DNA of 64,000 nt. It comes from Candidatus Bathyarchaeota archaeon. GTDB lineage: Archaea > Thermoproteota > Bathyarchaeia > Bathyarchaeales > Bathycorpusculaceae. The translations under genes and the position numbers were made by a program. The stretch is taken from positions 124,001 through 188,000 of the forward strand of contig JAOZHW010000007.1 in NCBI GenBank assembly GCA_026014685.1, given 5' to 3'. Below the pieces are notes generated by a model. The model was not told the origin of the DNA, ran no database searches, and worked only from the letters and a program-made list of their open reading frames with translations. Below are positions 42,291 through 51,538 of the stretch, piece by piece. The number at the start of each line of letters is the position of its first letter. Position 1 is the first letter of the stretch.

Positions 42291-43535
42291 ATGACCAAAC
42301 AACTCTCTAAACGAAAAATCGTTGTTAAATTCGGCGGCTCCAGCCTCGCCGATCACGAACGCATGCTCAAAGCAGTTAATTCAGTGGTTAACGAAGCGAA
42401 GAGGGGCACAAAAATCGCTGTGGTAGTGTCCGCTATGGGCAAAACCACCGACGTTCTCTTAACCACCGCGAAAAACACCTCAAACGGCAAACTCGCCAAA
42501 CATGAACTCGACGATATCCTTTCCATGGGTGAACGCACCAGCGTACGCATATTTTCCACTGCGTTACGCAACAACGGTGTGGATTCCTGCTACTTTGATC
42601 CCATGGATAGTAACTGGCCCATAATCACTGACGACAAATTCCAGAACGCTAACCCTGACGTCAAAGCCTGCACAAAAAACATCGCCGAATACGTCCTGCC
42701 CATAGTGGAGAAAGGCACAATACCAGTAATCGCGGGGTTTGTGGGCAAAACAAAAGAAGGCAAAATCACCACTCTGGGCAGAGGCGGAAGCGATACAACC
42801 GCTTTCTTGTTAGCTGAGGGTATAGCTGCGGATCAAGTTGTTTTGGTCACTGACGCTGAAGGTATAATGTCTAGTGACCCCAAAATCATCCAGTCACCCC
42901 AAAGACTACCCACAATCGACGTCAACACTCTCGTGGGCTTGGCAGATTCGGGAGCGAAATTCATACACAGCAAAGCCCTCAAATACAAACCTAAAACAAT
43001 CGACGTCAAAGTCATCAGTAACGCATACGGGGACCTCAACAGAGAAGGCACCATCATCACAGGCGGTTTAGCCACTGAACTCGACGCTGAAATCGCGCAT
43101 CAAACCCCTGTCGCTGAAATCACAGTCATCGGTAACGGGTTATCCGCTAACCCTCAAGTCATCACCCAGATGATTGAGAAAGTCAAAGAGAACACTGTAC
43201 TTCTGGGTATGTCGATGAATACCAACTCGATCATCCTCTACGTGCCGCAGACAGAAAACATCGCTCAACTCTTCAACCAACTCCATCAAATCACAGTCAG
43301 CAACAAAGAAACTATAGCTATGGCAGTCAAAAGAGACCTTGTCTTCATCAAAACTAGCGGTGTCGGCTTAGAAGAAACGCATGGTATCATCGGCAGAATC
43401 AGCGAAGACCTCCGCGTCAACGGCATAAACATCAGCGGCATCCTCACCATCACGTCAAGTATTTTGCTGTTTGTAGATTGGAACGAGAGGGAGAAAGCGC
43501 TAAAGTTAATTAAAAACGCGCTCAAGTCACATTAG
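42291..43535 (+). CDS. lysC: Aspartate kinase
   Basis: 414 residues. It phosphorylates aspartate, the first step to aspartate semialdehyde. The amino acid kinase domain (about 10-265) has KFGGSSLADHERM at 13-25 and TTLGRGGSDTTAFLLAEG; two ACT domains (about 270-414) would give feedback control. It heads the aromatic operon, which makes sense in archaea because the next enzyme uses aspartate semialdehyde. The gene for aspartate-semialdehyde dehydrogenase is not in the window. GGGTG lies 9 nt before the ATG. Confidence 0.95.
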   Translation: MTKQLSKRKIVVKFGGSSLADHERMLKAVNSVVNEAKRGTKIAVVVSAMGKTTDVLLTTAKNTSNGKLAKHELDDILSMGERTSVRIFSTALRNNGVDSCYFDPMDSNWPIITDDKFQNANPDVKACTKNIAEYVLPIVEKGTIPVIAGFVGKTKEGKITTLGRGGSDTTAFLLAEGIAADQVVLVTDAEGIMSSDPKIIQSPQRLPTIDVNTLVGLADSGAKFIHSKALKYKPKTIDVKVISNAYGDLNREGTIITGGLATELDAEIAHQTPVAEITVIGNGLSANPQVITQMIEKVKENTVLLGMSMNTNSIILYVPQTENIAQLFNQLHQITVSNKETIAMAVKRDLVFIKTSGVGLEETHGIIGRISEDLRVNGINISGILTITSSILLFVDWNEREKALKLIKNALKSH

Positions 43536-43547
43536 GGGCAATTCAAA

Positions 43548-44339
43548 TTGAACGTAGGCAAAACCCGCAGACTCAAAAAAATCATGCAGAAAGATAACCG
43601 CACAGTAATCGTGCCCATGGATCACGGCGTAACCATCGGACCCGTCCAAGGCATAACCAACATGCAAAACATAACCAATCAGCTTCTCAAAGGCAAAGTT
43701 GACGCCATCTTGGTGCATAAAGGCATAGCTAAACGCATCGACGTGGACGGCGCAGGATTAATCGTTATGCTCTCAGGTGCATCCAACCTTGGTCCTAACC
43801 CCAACGGCAAAGTCCAAGTTTGCAGCGTGGGCGAAGCTCTTCGCCTTGGTGCCGACGCCGTAAGCGTACACGTCAACATTGGTGCACAGGACGAGGATAA
43901 GATGCTTGCGAATCTGGGTAAAGTCAGCGAAGAATGCGAGCATTATGGGTTGCCTTTGTTGGCGATGATGTATCCCCGTGGCCCAAAAATCACAAACGAA
44001 CATGCAGTCGAAGTGGTGGCGCATGCTGCCAGAATCGGCGCGGAACTCGGTGCAGACATCATCAAAACCAACTACACAGGTAACATAGACACATTCAAAA
44101 CCGTCACAGAAAGTTGCCCCGCTCCAGTAGTCATTGCGGGTGGACCGAAATGCAAATCAATGCAAGAAGTCCTACAAACCACGTTCGACGCGCTCAAAGC
44201 AGGCGCAGCTGGACTCTCGATTGGACGAAACGTGTTCCAATGTGAAAACCCAACCCAAATCGCAAAAGCCCTCTCCGCAATCGTGCATGAAGGCGCAACT
44301 GTAGAGCAGGCCCAAAAAATCCTCGGTGACAAACTTTGA
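43548..44339 (+). CDS. aroA': 2-amino-3,7-dideoxy-D-threo-hept-6-ulosonate synthase
   Basis: 263-residue class I aldolase-like enzyme (ADH synthase) that joins aspartate semialdehyde with a deoxyketohexose phosphate, replacing DAHP synthase of bacteria. Family features: [21 protein letters not shown] at the N-terminus, [11 protein letters not shown] with the probable Schiff-base Lys (about 184), and VVIAGGPK...[14 protein letters not shown] near the end. The start is TTG. It overlaps the next gene by 4 bp. Confidence 0.94.
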   Translation: MNVGKTRRLKKIMQKDNRTVIVPMDHGVTIGPVQGITNMQNITNQLLKGKVDAILVHKGIAKRIDVDGAGLIVMLSGASNLGPNPNGKVQVCSVGEALRLGADAVSVHVNIGAQDEDKMLANLGKVSEECEHYGLPLLAMMYPRGPKITNEHAVEVVAHAARIGAELGADIIKTNYTGNIDTFKTVTESCPAPVVIAGGPKCKSMQEVLQTTFDALKAGAAGLSIGRNVFQCENPTQIAKALSAIVHEGATVEQAQKILGDKL

Positions 44340-45376
44340 AGGAACTCTGGCTAGAAATCCCCAAAACAGCATCCCCGCAAGAAAAGGACGCTTTACTTAG
44401 CCTTGCCCACGAAAATGCTGATGTAGTTTTGGAGAATGGTCAAGCCAGAAACCGTGCGGGTAAACTGGACCTTACATTTCTATCCGAATTAAACGAGAAA
44501 ACTCTTGCTCAACTTAAAAAAGAGGGAAAAAAAACAGTTTTCCAAGTCACCATAAAGGGCAAAGAGGACGAGAACCGCGCTGCCAGAGCTGCAGAACTTG
44601 GCGTCGACTACGTCATCATCAACTGCCAAGACTGGCGCGTTATCCCACTTGAAAACCTTATCGCAAAAGGCAGAGGTAAAAGCAAACTAATCGCCGAAGT
44701 CCCCACCGCAGACGACGCCAAAGTGGTTTTGGAAGCGCTGGAACTGGGAACCGATGGCGTATTACTCCAAACTGGCAACCCTGCTGAGTTGGAGAAAGCA
44801 ATCAAACTTGTCAAAAACCAACTGCCCAAAATGGGTTTAACCACAGGCAAAATTCTCTCCGTCAAACCCATCGGAACAGGTGCTCGTGTTTGTGTGGATA
44901 CAGTGGATTTGATGGTGCCCGGTGAAGGCATGCTGGTAGGATGTCAATCCGCAGGCTTCTTCTTGGTCGAAGCGGAAGTCAGCGAGAACCCTTATGTGCA
45001 GTCACGGCCTTTCCGCGTAAACGCAGGACCCGCGTCACATTACACGTTGACTTCTTTGCAGGGCACCCGTTACCTCTCCGAGCTCAAGGCAGGCGACGAA
45101 GTTCTCATAGTAAGCCGTGAAGGCAAAGTACGAATTACCAATGTTGGCAGATCCAAAATTGAATTCCGACCGCTGATGCTTATTGAAGCTCAAGTGGACG
45201 ACACCAAAATCAAAACAATCCTCCAAAACGCCGAAACCATTCGCGTCGTTACCCCTAAAGCATCCAAACCCGTGACTGAACTCAAAGCGGGCGACGAGGT
45301 CTTGGTGCATTTGGCGGCGAAGGGAGGCAGACACTTCGGCATATCTGTGCCAGAAGAAACGGTGATTGAGAAGTGA
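44336..45376 (+). CDS. aroB': 3-dehydroquinate synthase II
   Basis: 346 residues of the archaeal DHQ synthase II family, which oxidatively deaminates and cyclises ADH to 3-dehydroquinate with NAD. It is unrelated to bacterial AroB. Motifs: [80 protein letters not shown] and [11 protein letters not shown]. The start is TTG with a 4-bp overlap to the gene before; its own stop overlaps aroD. Confidence 0.95.
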   Translation: MKELWLEIPKTASPQEKDALLSLAHENADVVLENGQARNRAGKLDLTFLSELNEKTLAQLKKEGKKTVFQVTIKGKEDENRAARAAELGVDYVIINCQDWRVIPLENLIAKGRGKSKLIAEVPTADDAKVVLEALELGTDGVLLQTGNPAELEKAIKLVKNQLPKMGLTTGKILSVKPIGTGARVCVDTVDLMVPGEGMLVGCQSAGFFLVEAEVSENPYVQSRPFRVNAGPASHYTLTSLQGTRYLSELKAGDEVLIVSREGKVRITNVGRSKIEFRPLMLIEAQVDDTKIKTILQNAETIRVVTPKASKPVTELKAGDEVLVHLAAKGGRHFGISVPEETVIEK

Positions 45377-46056
45377 CGCCGAGAATCTGCGTCTCGATTC
45401 TTCCCAAAAACATCACAGAAGCTCAAGAACTGATATCAAAAGCCGAGGACGCAGAAGCTGATTTTGTTGAAGTCCGCATGGATTGCCTCGAAGAAACCCG
45501 CAACCTCAAAGACTTAACGGCGAGCACAAAAATCCCGCTTATAGCAACAAACAAACTTGAGAGCGAGAGAGGCTTTTTTTCTGGCAGCGAAACAGAGCGC
45601 CAACAAACCCTGCTCAACGCCGCTGAATGTGGCTTCAAATACATCGACGTTGACTTCCACAGCTCCAAACGCAACGAAACAATCGCTAAACTAAAAGCGC
45701 TAGGCGTTAAAATCATAGTTTCCTACCATAAATTCGACGGCATCCTAAACATTTCTTCGCTGGAAAAAATTATAGATGAACAAATCGCAAGCGGAGCTGA
45801 CATCTGCAAAATCGTCCTAACCGCGAGGCAAGTGGAAGATAACCTTCCTGTGCTCAGTTTTGTCTCCTTTGCCTCCGCCAAAGCCAAGCTTGTCTGCTTC
45901 TGTATGGGCGCAGAGGGTAAGACTTCACGGTTGCTTTCCCCAGTTTTCGGGGCTTTCTTCACTTTTGCCTCGCTAACTGAGGGTAGTGAGACTGCGGCGG
46001 GACAGATGAGTATAAAAGAAATGAAAGCCGCATACAAGCTGTTGGGGATTGGGTAA
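45373..46056 (+). CDS. aroD: 3-dehydroquinate dehydratase, type I
   Basis: 227 residues, TIM-barrel type I enzyme making 3-dehydroshikimate through a Schiff base. The catalytic pair is visible as His in VSYHKFDG (about 118) and Lys in ICKIVLTA (about 145); substrate-binding EVRMDCLEE is near 32-40. GTG start; overlaps both neighbours. Confidence 0.94.
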   Translation: MTPRICVSILPKNITEAQELISKAEDAEADFVEVRMDCLEETRNLKDLTASTKIPLIATNKLESERGFFSGSETERQQTLLNAAECGFKYIDVDFHSSKRNETIAKLKALGVKIIVSYHKFDGILNISSLEKIIDEQIASGADICKIVLTARQVEDNLPVLSFVSFASAKAKLVCFCMGAEGKTSRLLSPVFGAFFTFASLTEGSETAAGQMSIKEMKAAYKLLGIG

Positions 46057-46913
46057 TGACTATTTCGGGCAAAACTCGAGTTTGCGGAGTCATAGGTGAC
46101 CCCATCGAGCACACTCTAAGCCCCTGTATGCATAACGCGGCGTTTGAAGCGTTGGGGTTAGATTACGTGTTTTTAGCCTTCAAAGTTAAACCTGCCTGTG
46201 TAGCAGACGCCGTGAACGGCATGCGCGCGCTAAACATTCGGGGCTTAAACGTAACCATGCCCCACAAACACACAGTCATGGCAAACCTTGACCGCATCGA
46301 CCTCTCAGCTCAACTCATTGAATCAGTTAACACAATCCTAAACAAAGAAAACCTGCTTTTCGGCTTCAACACCGACGGTGTTGGCGCAGTGAAAGCCCTC
46401 AAAGAAAACGGCGTTGAACTCAAAGGCAGAAAAGTTCTCCTCTTAGGCGCAGGCGGCGCAGCTAGAGCCATAGCTTACGCGATGGCAAAAGAAGCTGACG
46501 AACTCGCGGTACTCAACCGCACCGTCAAGCAAGCCCAAGCCCTCGCAAGGCTGCTGGAAAAATCTGCGAACAAAAAAATCGCTTCAGGTTCCCTATCTCC
46601 AAGTGATATACAAAAAAACCTACGTGACTCCGACATATTAATCAACGCCACCTCCATCGGGATGAAGCCACACTCAGAAGAAACCCCTGTTCCACCCAAA
46701 CTGCTCAGACCCGACCTCTCAGTCATGGATATAGTTTACAATCCCCTTGAAACGAAGCTGGCTAAAGACGCCAAAGCTGCAGGAGCCAAAGTAATAAGTG
46801 GCGTTGAAATGCTCATTTACCAAGGCGCAGCCTCTTTTGAAATCTGGACAGGCAAATCTGCGCCCGTTGAAGTTATGAGGAAGGCAGCGCTTAACCGTTT
46901 AATGAAGGTGTAG
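46056..46913 (+). CDS. aroE: Shikimate dehydrogenase
   Basis: 285 residues. It reduces 3-dehydroshikimate with NADPH. Substrate-binding SPCMHNAAFEALGLDYVF and catalytic Lys in NVTMPHK (about 70); NADP site LLLGAGGAARAIAYA (about 129-143) followed by LNRT; NTDGVG and INATSIGM are conserved. The ATG overlaps the aroD stop by one base (TAATG). Confidence 0.95.
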   Translation: MTISGKTRVCGVIGDPIEHTLSPCMHNAAFEALGLDYVFLAFKVKPACVADAVNGMRALNIRGLNVTMPHKHTVMANLDRIDLSAQLIESVNTILNKENLLFGFNTDGVGAVKALKENGVELKGRKVLLLGAGGAARAIAYAMAKEADELAVLNRTVKQAQALARLLEKSANKKIASGSLSPSDIQKNLRDSDILINATSIGMKPHSEETPVPPKLLRPDLSVMDIVYNPLETKLAKDAKAAGAKVISGVEMLIYQGAASFEIWTGKSAPVEVMRKAALNRLMKV

Positions 46914-46920
46914 CAAGTTG

Positions 46921-47787
46921 ATGGGTAAAGCAGTGGCGGTAGCGCATGGCGCAGCGACAATCGTTAACGCGATTGCCCTGGGGAGGGGAGCAGCGTTTGG
47001 AGTTGATTTGTGGACAAAAGCAGAAGTCAAACTGACAAGTGAAGTGGGCGTTTTTGAGGTTAAAATCACTTCTGACCCCACTGAGAGTACTCTTCTAGTA
47101 GAAAAAACCGTTACTCGTGTCCTGCGAAGGTTTGGGTTAGAGAAATCTTTCGGGGCAAAAATAAAAACAGAATCAAACATCCCTGCAGCCCGCGGATTAA
47201 AAAGCAGTAGTGTAGTCGCAAATGCAACTGCCTTGGCAACCACCACAGCGTTAGGAAAAACACTGGATGATTTGGAGATAGTTAAAATCGGGGTTGAAGC
47301 GGCTTTCGACGCCAAATGCACAATTACAGGCGCTTTTGATGACGCATGCGCATCATACTTTGGAGGCGCAGTCATAACCGACAACACAAACCGACAAATC
47401 CTCAAACAGACCCAGCTACCAAAAGATTTTGCGGTGCTGTTCCATGTCCCAGCAAAAAAAGCTTACACCATCAACTCAGACGTTGCACGGCTACAAACGG
47501 TTAAGCCGCTTGTGGAGACCGCTTTCGAGAAGGCGATGGCTGGCAAACTCTGGGAAGCCTTAACCCTTAACGGGCTTGTTTACTCTGCTGCTTCTAACCA
47601 GAACGCCTCAATAGCCATCGACGCGTTGGCTGCTGGCGCCATCGCTGCAGGACTCTGCGGCAAAGGACCCGCCGTAACAGCCGTAACTCCAAACGACAAA
47701 GTAGACAGGGTCAAAGCTGAGCTTCAAAAGTATGAAGGCGAAGTCCTACTGACTCACTTCAACACTGAGAAAGCCAAGGTGCTCTAG
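46921..47787 (+). CDS. aroK: Shikimate kinase, archaeal GHMP type
   Basis: 288 residues of the GHMP kinase superfamily, the archaeal substitute for bacterial AroK. The ATP-binding motif is NIPAARGLKSSSVVANATALA (about 88-108), with FDDACASYFGGAVITDN in the middle and GLCGKGPAVTAVTP at the C-terminus. ATG 46921 is preferred; a TTG one codon upstream is possible. It lies 7 bp from aroE. Confidence 0.94.
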   Translation: MGKAVAVAHGAATIVNAIALGRGAAFGVDLWTKAEVKLTSEVGVFEVKITSDPTESTLLVEKTVTRVLRRFGLEKSFGAKIKTESNIPAARGLKSSSVVANATALATTTALGKTLDDLEIVKIGVEAAFDAKCTITGAFDDACASYFGGAVITDNTNRQILKQTQLPKDFAVLFHVPAKKAYTINSDVARLQTVKPLVETAFEKAMAGKLWEALTLNGLVYSAASNQNASIAIDALAAGAIAAGLCGKGPAVTAVTPNDKVDRVKAELQKYEGEVLLTHFNTEKAKVL

Positions 47788-47789
47788 CC

Positions 47790-49085
47790 ATGACCGATGT
47801 AACTGTGAAGCGAGCTTTGCGTCTAACTGGGGAAGTGGTGGCGCCGCCGTCGAAGTCCTACACCCAACGTATGGTCATAGCTACCGCGTTATCCGAGGGC
47901 ACCTCGAAGGTTTGGTACCCGCTGTTTTCAGAAGATACCGACGCCGCACTTCGAGCTGTAACCGCTTTGGGCGCTGGGTTCCAAGCCTGCGACGAACACT
48001 GGACAATAACAGGGGCAAAACCCCTCAAAGCAGCAAAAGCACCCGTTGACTGCGGAGAGTCAGGCGCAACCTTACGTTTCATGATACCTGTTGCGGCGCT
48101 AGCTGATGGCGCATCGACATTGGTTTTTCGTGGTTCGATTGAGCGACGCCCAGTGGAGCCGCTGTTAAAAAGCCTAAAAGACCTCGGCGCAGAAGCCCAT
48201 GTTGGCAAGATTGGCGACTTAGACGCCGTGTTCGTTGAGGGCGGTGGCATTGTGGGCGGAAAAACATCCATAGCGGGTGATGTGAGTTCACAGTTCATTT
48301 CTGGGTTAATGTTTGCTTGTCCGATGGCAAAGAAGGATGTGGAAATCAAGCTTACTTCGCCGTTGGAGTCTGTGGATTACGTGAAAATGACTCAGGCAGT
48401 TCTCTCCAAACACACAGTAAAAGTCACCTTAGAAGACAGACGTATCCTTATTCCCGCAGGTCAAACCTACAAGTCAGCCGATCACACCGTTCCAGGAGAC
48501 TTCTCCTCAGCCGCATTCCTACTAGCCGCCGCAGCCATAACCCGTTCCAAAGTCACAGTCGCAAACCTCGATTACGAGAGCGTGCAGGGCGATAAAGCCA
48601 TCCTCACAGTGCTCAAACGTATGGGTGTCAACGGAAAGGTCTGCCCAGACAGCGTCGAAATCAAAGGAACAGGCGCCTCGCTCAAACCCGTTGATGTGGA
48701 CGCCAAAAACATTCCTGACCTTGTTCCAGTTATCGCGGTGTTGGCATGCTATACAGACGGTGTGTCGCATATTTCGGGGGCAAAAAGGCTTCGGCTCAAG
48801 GAATCCGACCGTCTGCAATCTATCTTTGTGGAACTCACCAAAATGGGTGCCCAAATTACCATAACAGACGACGGCTTAACTATAAAAGGCACCCCGCTCC
48901 ACGGCGCAGTCATCGACCCCCACAACGACCACCGAATTGCCATGGCAGTAGCCGTCGCCGCGTTAGGTGCAGAAGGCGAAACCACAGTTACAGACGCAGA
49001 GTGCATCAGAAAGTCTTATCCGCAGTTCTTCCATCATCTAAAGCAATTAGGAGTTGACGTTGTTGGCGGGAAACTCGATAGGTAA
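47790..49085 (+). CDS. aroA: 3-phosphoshikimate 1-carboxyvinyltransferase (EPSP synthase)
   Basis: 431 residues. It transfers the enolpyruvyl group of PEP to shikimate 3-phosphate. The N-terminal PPSKSYTQRMVIATALSEG (with family Lys and Ser/Arg), CGESGATLRFMIPVAAL, GDVSSQFISGLMFA, LRLKESDRLQSI and DPHNDHRIAMAVAVAAL motifs are all present. It overlaps aroC by some 20 bp. Confidence 0.96.
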   Translation: MTDVTVKRALRLTGEVVAPPSKSYTQRMVIATALSEGTSKVWYPLFSEDTDAALRAVTALGAGFQACDEHWTITGAKPLKAAKAPVDCGESGATLRFMIPVAALADGASTLVFRGSIERRPVEPLLKSLKDLGAEAHVGKIGDLDAVFVEGGGIVGGKTSIAGDVSSQFISGLMFACPMAKKDVEIKLTSPLESVDYVKMTQAVLSKHTVKVTLEDRRILIPAGQTYKSADHTVPGDFSSAAFLLAAAAITRSKVTVANLDYESVQGDKAILTVLKRMGVNGKVCPDSVEIKGTGASLKPVDVDAKNIPDLVPVIAVLACYTDGVSHISGAKRLRLKESDRLQSIFVELTKMGAQITITDDGLTIKGTPLHGAVIDPHNDHRIAMAVAVAALGAEGETTVTDAECIRKSYPQFFHHLKQLGVDVVGGKLDR

Positions 49086-50166
49086 AGAATTCACGGTAAC
49101 CACGTTTGGCGAAAGCCACGGCAAAGTCGTCGGCGTCGTCGTGGACGGTTGCCCCGCGGGGCTGCCGCTTGTCGAAGCTGATTTTCAAGAGGAACTGGAC
49201 AGGCGAATTCCAGCGGAACCCAAAATCGTCTCAGCTCGAGTTGAAAAGGACACAGCCAAAATCCTCAGCGGCGTCTTCAACGGCTACACCACAGGCGCAC
49301 CCATCGCCCTGACGGTTGAGAACAAGGAAACTAAATCCAGCGACTACGACGCCATAAAAGACTTCCCCAGACCCGCCCACTCCGACTACCCCGCCAAAAT
49401 CCGATACGGCGGCTTCAACGATTACCGAGGTGGCGGACGCTTCAGCGGACGCGTAACTGTGGCGCTTATCATGGCTGGTGTTGTCGCTAAGAAGCTGCTG
49501 GGCAGATACAACATCGACGTATTAGCCTACACCAAAGCCATCGGACCAGTCAAAAGCACCAAAGCTTTCACTGCGGCGGAAATTCGCAAAAACCGCTACG
49601 CAGCCGCGACCCGGTGCCCCGATTTGGCGTGCGCCGAAAAAATGGAAGAAGCCATCATCAACGCAAAGTCAGAAGGTGACAGCCTCGGCGGAGTCATCGA
49701 ATGCTTAGCTCTAAACATGCCCGCAGGCGTCGGCGAACCCCTCTTTGATACGCTTGATGGGGATTTGGCGAAGGCGCTTTTCAGTGTACCCGCCGTCAAG
49801 GGAGTCGAGTTCGGTGCAGGTTTTAGGGCTGCAGAGTTGCGTGGCTCAGAAAACAACGACTCTTTCCTGGTTAAAGGCGGTAAGGTTGTGACGGCGTCGG
49901 AGAACGCTGGCGGCATCTTAGGAGGCTTATCCAGCGGTATGCCCATCGTCATCCGTGTTGCAATCAAACCCACACCGTCCATCGCTAAAGAGCAGCAAAC
50001 CGTCAACCTTTCTTCAATGAAAAACGTCCCGCTATCCGTGAAAGGTCGGCATGACCCCTGTGTGGTGCCCAAAGCGGTGCCCGCCATCGAAGCAGCAGTC
50101 GCAGTAACGTTAGTGGATCACTTGATTCGTTTAGGCGAGATCCCCAAAACTCTCAAGGAGCATTAA
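49063..50166 (+). CDS. aroC: Chorismate synthase
   Basis: 367 residues from TTG 49063 (MAGNSIGKEFTVTTFGESHG), the usual N-terminus of the family; an in-frame TTG at 49054 would add three residues. FMN-dependent last step to chorismate. Signatures: GESHGKVVGVVVDGCPAG, PRPAHSDYPAKIRYGGFNDYRGGGRFSGR, and RHDPCVVPKAVPAIEAAVA near the end. Confidence 0.96.
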   Translation: MAGNSIGKEFTVTTFGESHGKVVGVVVDGCPAGLPLVEADFQEELDRRIPAEPKIVSARVEKDTAKILSGVFNGYTTGAPIALTVENKETKSSDYDAIKDFPRPAHSDYPAKIRYGGFNDYRGGGRFSGRVTVALIMAGVVAKKLLGRYNIDVLAYTKAIGPVKSTKAFTAAEIRKNRYAAATRCPDLACAEKMEEAIINAKSEGDSLGGVIECLALNMPAGVGEPLFDTLDGDLAKALFSVPAVKGVEFGAGFRAAELRGSENNDSFLVKGGKVVTASENAGGILGGLSSGMPIVIRVAIKPTPSIAKEQQTVNLSSMKNVPLSVKGRHDPCVVPKAVPAIEAAVAVTLVDHLIRLGEIPKTLKEH

Positions 50167-50169
50167 AGT

Positions 50170-50430
50170 ATGGAAGATATTGCAGTGTTGCGTGAAAAAG
50201 TCGATGCAGTCGACGACCAAATTCTAAGAGACCTAGTTCAGCGAGTAAAAATCTGCCGCGCCATAGGCGAACTAAAAAAGCAGCAGGGTAAACCAGTCCA
50301 CGATATCCACAGAGAAACCGAAGTCCTAAAACGCGTCAGAGAAAGAGCCGAAATGCTCAAGCTTGACCCAGATAAGATTGAGCGGATTTACCGCGAAATA
50401 GTTAATATGTGCAGTAGCGTTCAACAGTAG
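50170..50430 (+). CDS. Chorismate mutase, AroQ type
   Basis: 86-residue all-helical monofunctional chorismate mutase that converts chorismate to prephenate. Conserved active-site residues appear in REKVDAVDDQILRDLVQRVKICRAIGELKKQQGKPVHDIHRETEVLKRV, including the Arg/Lys/Asp pattern of helices 1 and 2. It lies 3 bp after aroC, with GGTG-less spacing, so it probably depends on coupled translation. Confidence 0.93.
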   Translation: MEDIAVLREKVDAVDDQILRDLVQRVKICRAIGELKKQQGKPVHDIHRETEVLKRVRERAEMLKLDPDKIERIYREIVNMCSSVQQ

Positions 50431-50458
50431 GAGAACTCTCAACGGAGAGCCGTTCCCT

Positions 50459-51538
50459 ATGCTGTATGAAATAAACGAGAAAGCACTTAAACTGGAAAGT
50501 GAAGGAAAAAAGATAATTCGATTAAACCTCGGCGACCCAGACATGGCTACGCCCCCCGAAATTGTGGAAGCAGCTTACGCTTCTATGAAAGCGGGCAAAA
50601 CCAAGTATAGTTCCTCTTATGGGGAATTGCGGTTGCGCCAAAAAATCGCTGAGGTACACGGCGTCAAAGCAGAAAACGTGGTGATCACCCCCGGTTCGAA
50701 ATGGGCGATTTTCTCCACGATGTTTCTAATGCTCAAAAACGGCGGCAACGTCATCATCCCCACGCCATATTGGACGGCTTACGATTTAATCGCAAAGAGT
50801 TTTGGCGCGAAAGTCAAACTGCTTCGCACTGAAATGGAGAACGGCTGGAACGTTGACCTTGAAAAACTTGAGGGTTTGATTGACAGCGAGACAAAGATGA
50901 TTATCTTAAACAACCCTAACAACCCAACCAGCAAAGTCATGGACTCCAAAACCCTCGACGGCATAGTAGAGATCGCCAACAAAAAAGGCGTAACCATTCT
51001 AAGCGACGAGGTTTATGGTGCAATCGCATTCAACAAAACTAAAAGCATACTCGACTATGGCGCCGATAGCAAACACATAGTCAGCAACGGCTTTAGCAAA
51101 ACCTTCACCATGACAGGCTGGCGAATAGGCTACGTCGTCGCAAACAAAACCTTAATCGACAACATCACCAAACTCAACCAAATCACCTTCAACAACGTGC
51201 CCGTCTTCATCCAAGACGCCGCACTCAAAGGCTTAGAGTTACACGCACAAATCGCCAGCAACATCAAAGCAAAATACAAAGCCCGCGCAGACCTCGCCTC
51301 AACCAAACTTAAAGCTGCCGGTTTCAAATTCACAGCGCCCGACGCACCCTTCTACGTTTTCCCCAAACGCGACGGCTTAGACGGCACCAAATTCACTCTC
51401 GACCTCCTCGACCGCGGCGTCGCTGTGGCTCCAGGCTCAAGCTTCGGTGAATACCCCGAACACTTCCGCATCAGCCTAACCGCACCCGACGACCAAATCG
51501 AAGAGGGCTTAACGAAAATCTGCGAGGCACCCCTCTGA
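50459..51538 (+). CDS. PLP-dependent aminotransferase (aromatic/aspartate type)
   Basis: 359 residues, class I/II aminotransferase: RLNLGDPDMATPP, NNPNNPTSK, LSDEVYGAI and the PLP lysine Lys214 in SNGFSKTFTMTGWRIGY. Its place in the aromatic operon suggests it transaminates 4-hydroxyphenylpyruvate (or prephenate). The protein is 15-20 residues shorter at the N-terminus than most relatives. In-frame upstream codons encode RRTLNGEPFP without an ATG, GTG or TTG, so the true start or the local sequence may differ. ATG 50459 has GGAGAG 9 nt upstream. Its stop overlaps tyrA. Confidence 0.9.
   Translation: MLYEINEKALKLESEGKKIIRLNLGDPDMATPPEIVEAAYASMKAGKTKYSSSYGELRLRQKIAEVHGVKAENVVITPGSKWAIFSTMFLMLKNGGNVIIPTPYWTAYDLIAKSFGAKVKLLRTEMENGWNVDLEKLEGLIDSETKMIILNNPNNPTSKVMDSKTLDGIVEIANKKGVTILSDEVYGAIAFNKTKSILDYGADSKHIVSNGFSKTFTMTGWRIGYVVANKTLIDNITKLNQITFNNVPVFIQDAALKGLELHAQIASNIKAKYKARADLASTKLKAAGFKFTAPDAPFYVFPKRDGLDGTKFTLDLLDRGVAVAPGSSFGEYPEHFRISLTAPDDQIEEGLTKICEAPL

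Noticed and set aside
50436-50449. CTCTC/GAGAG hairpin before the aminotransferase as an attenuator
   Set aside because: Only 5 bp inside an operon gap, without T-run or leader ORF; it overlaps the Shine-Dalgarno and is best left as incidental.
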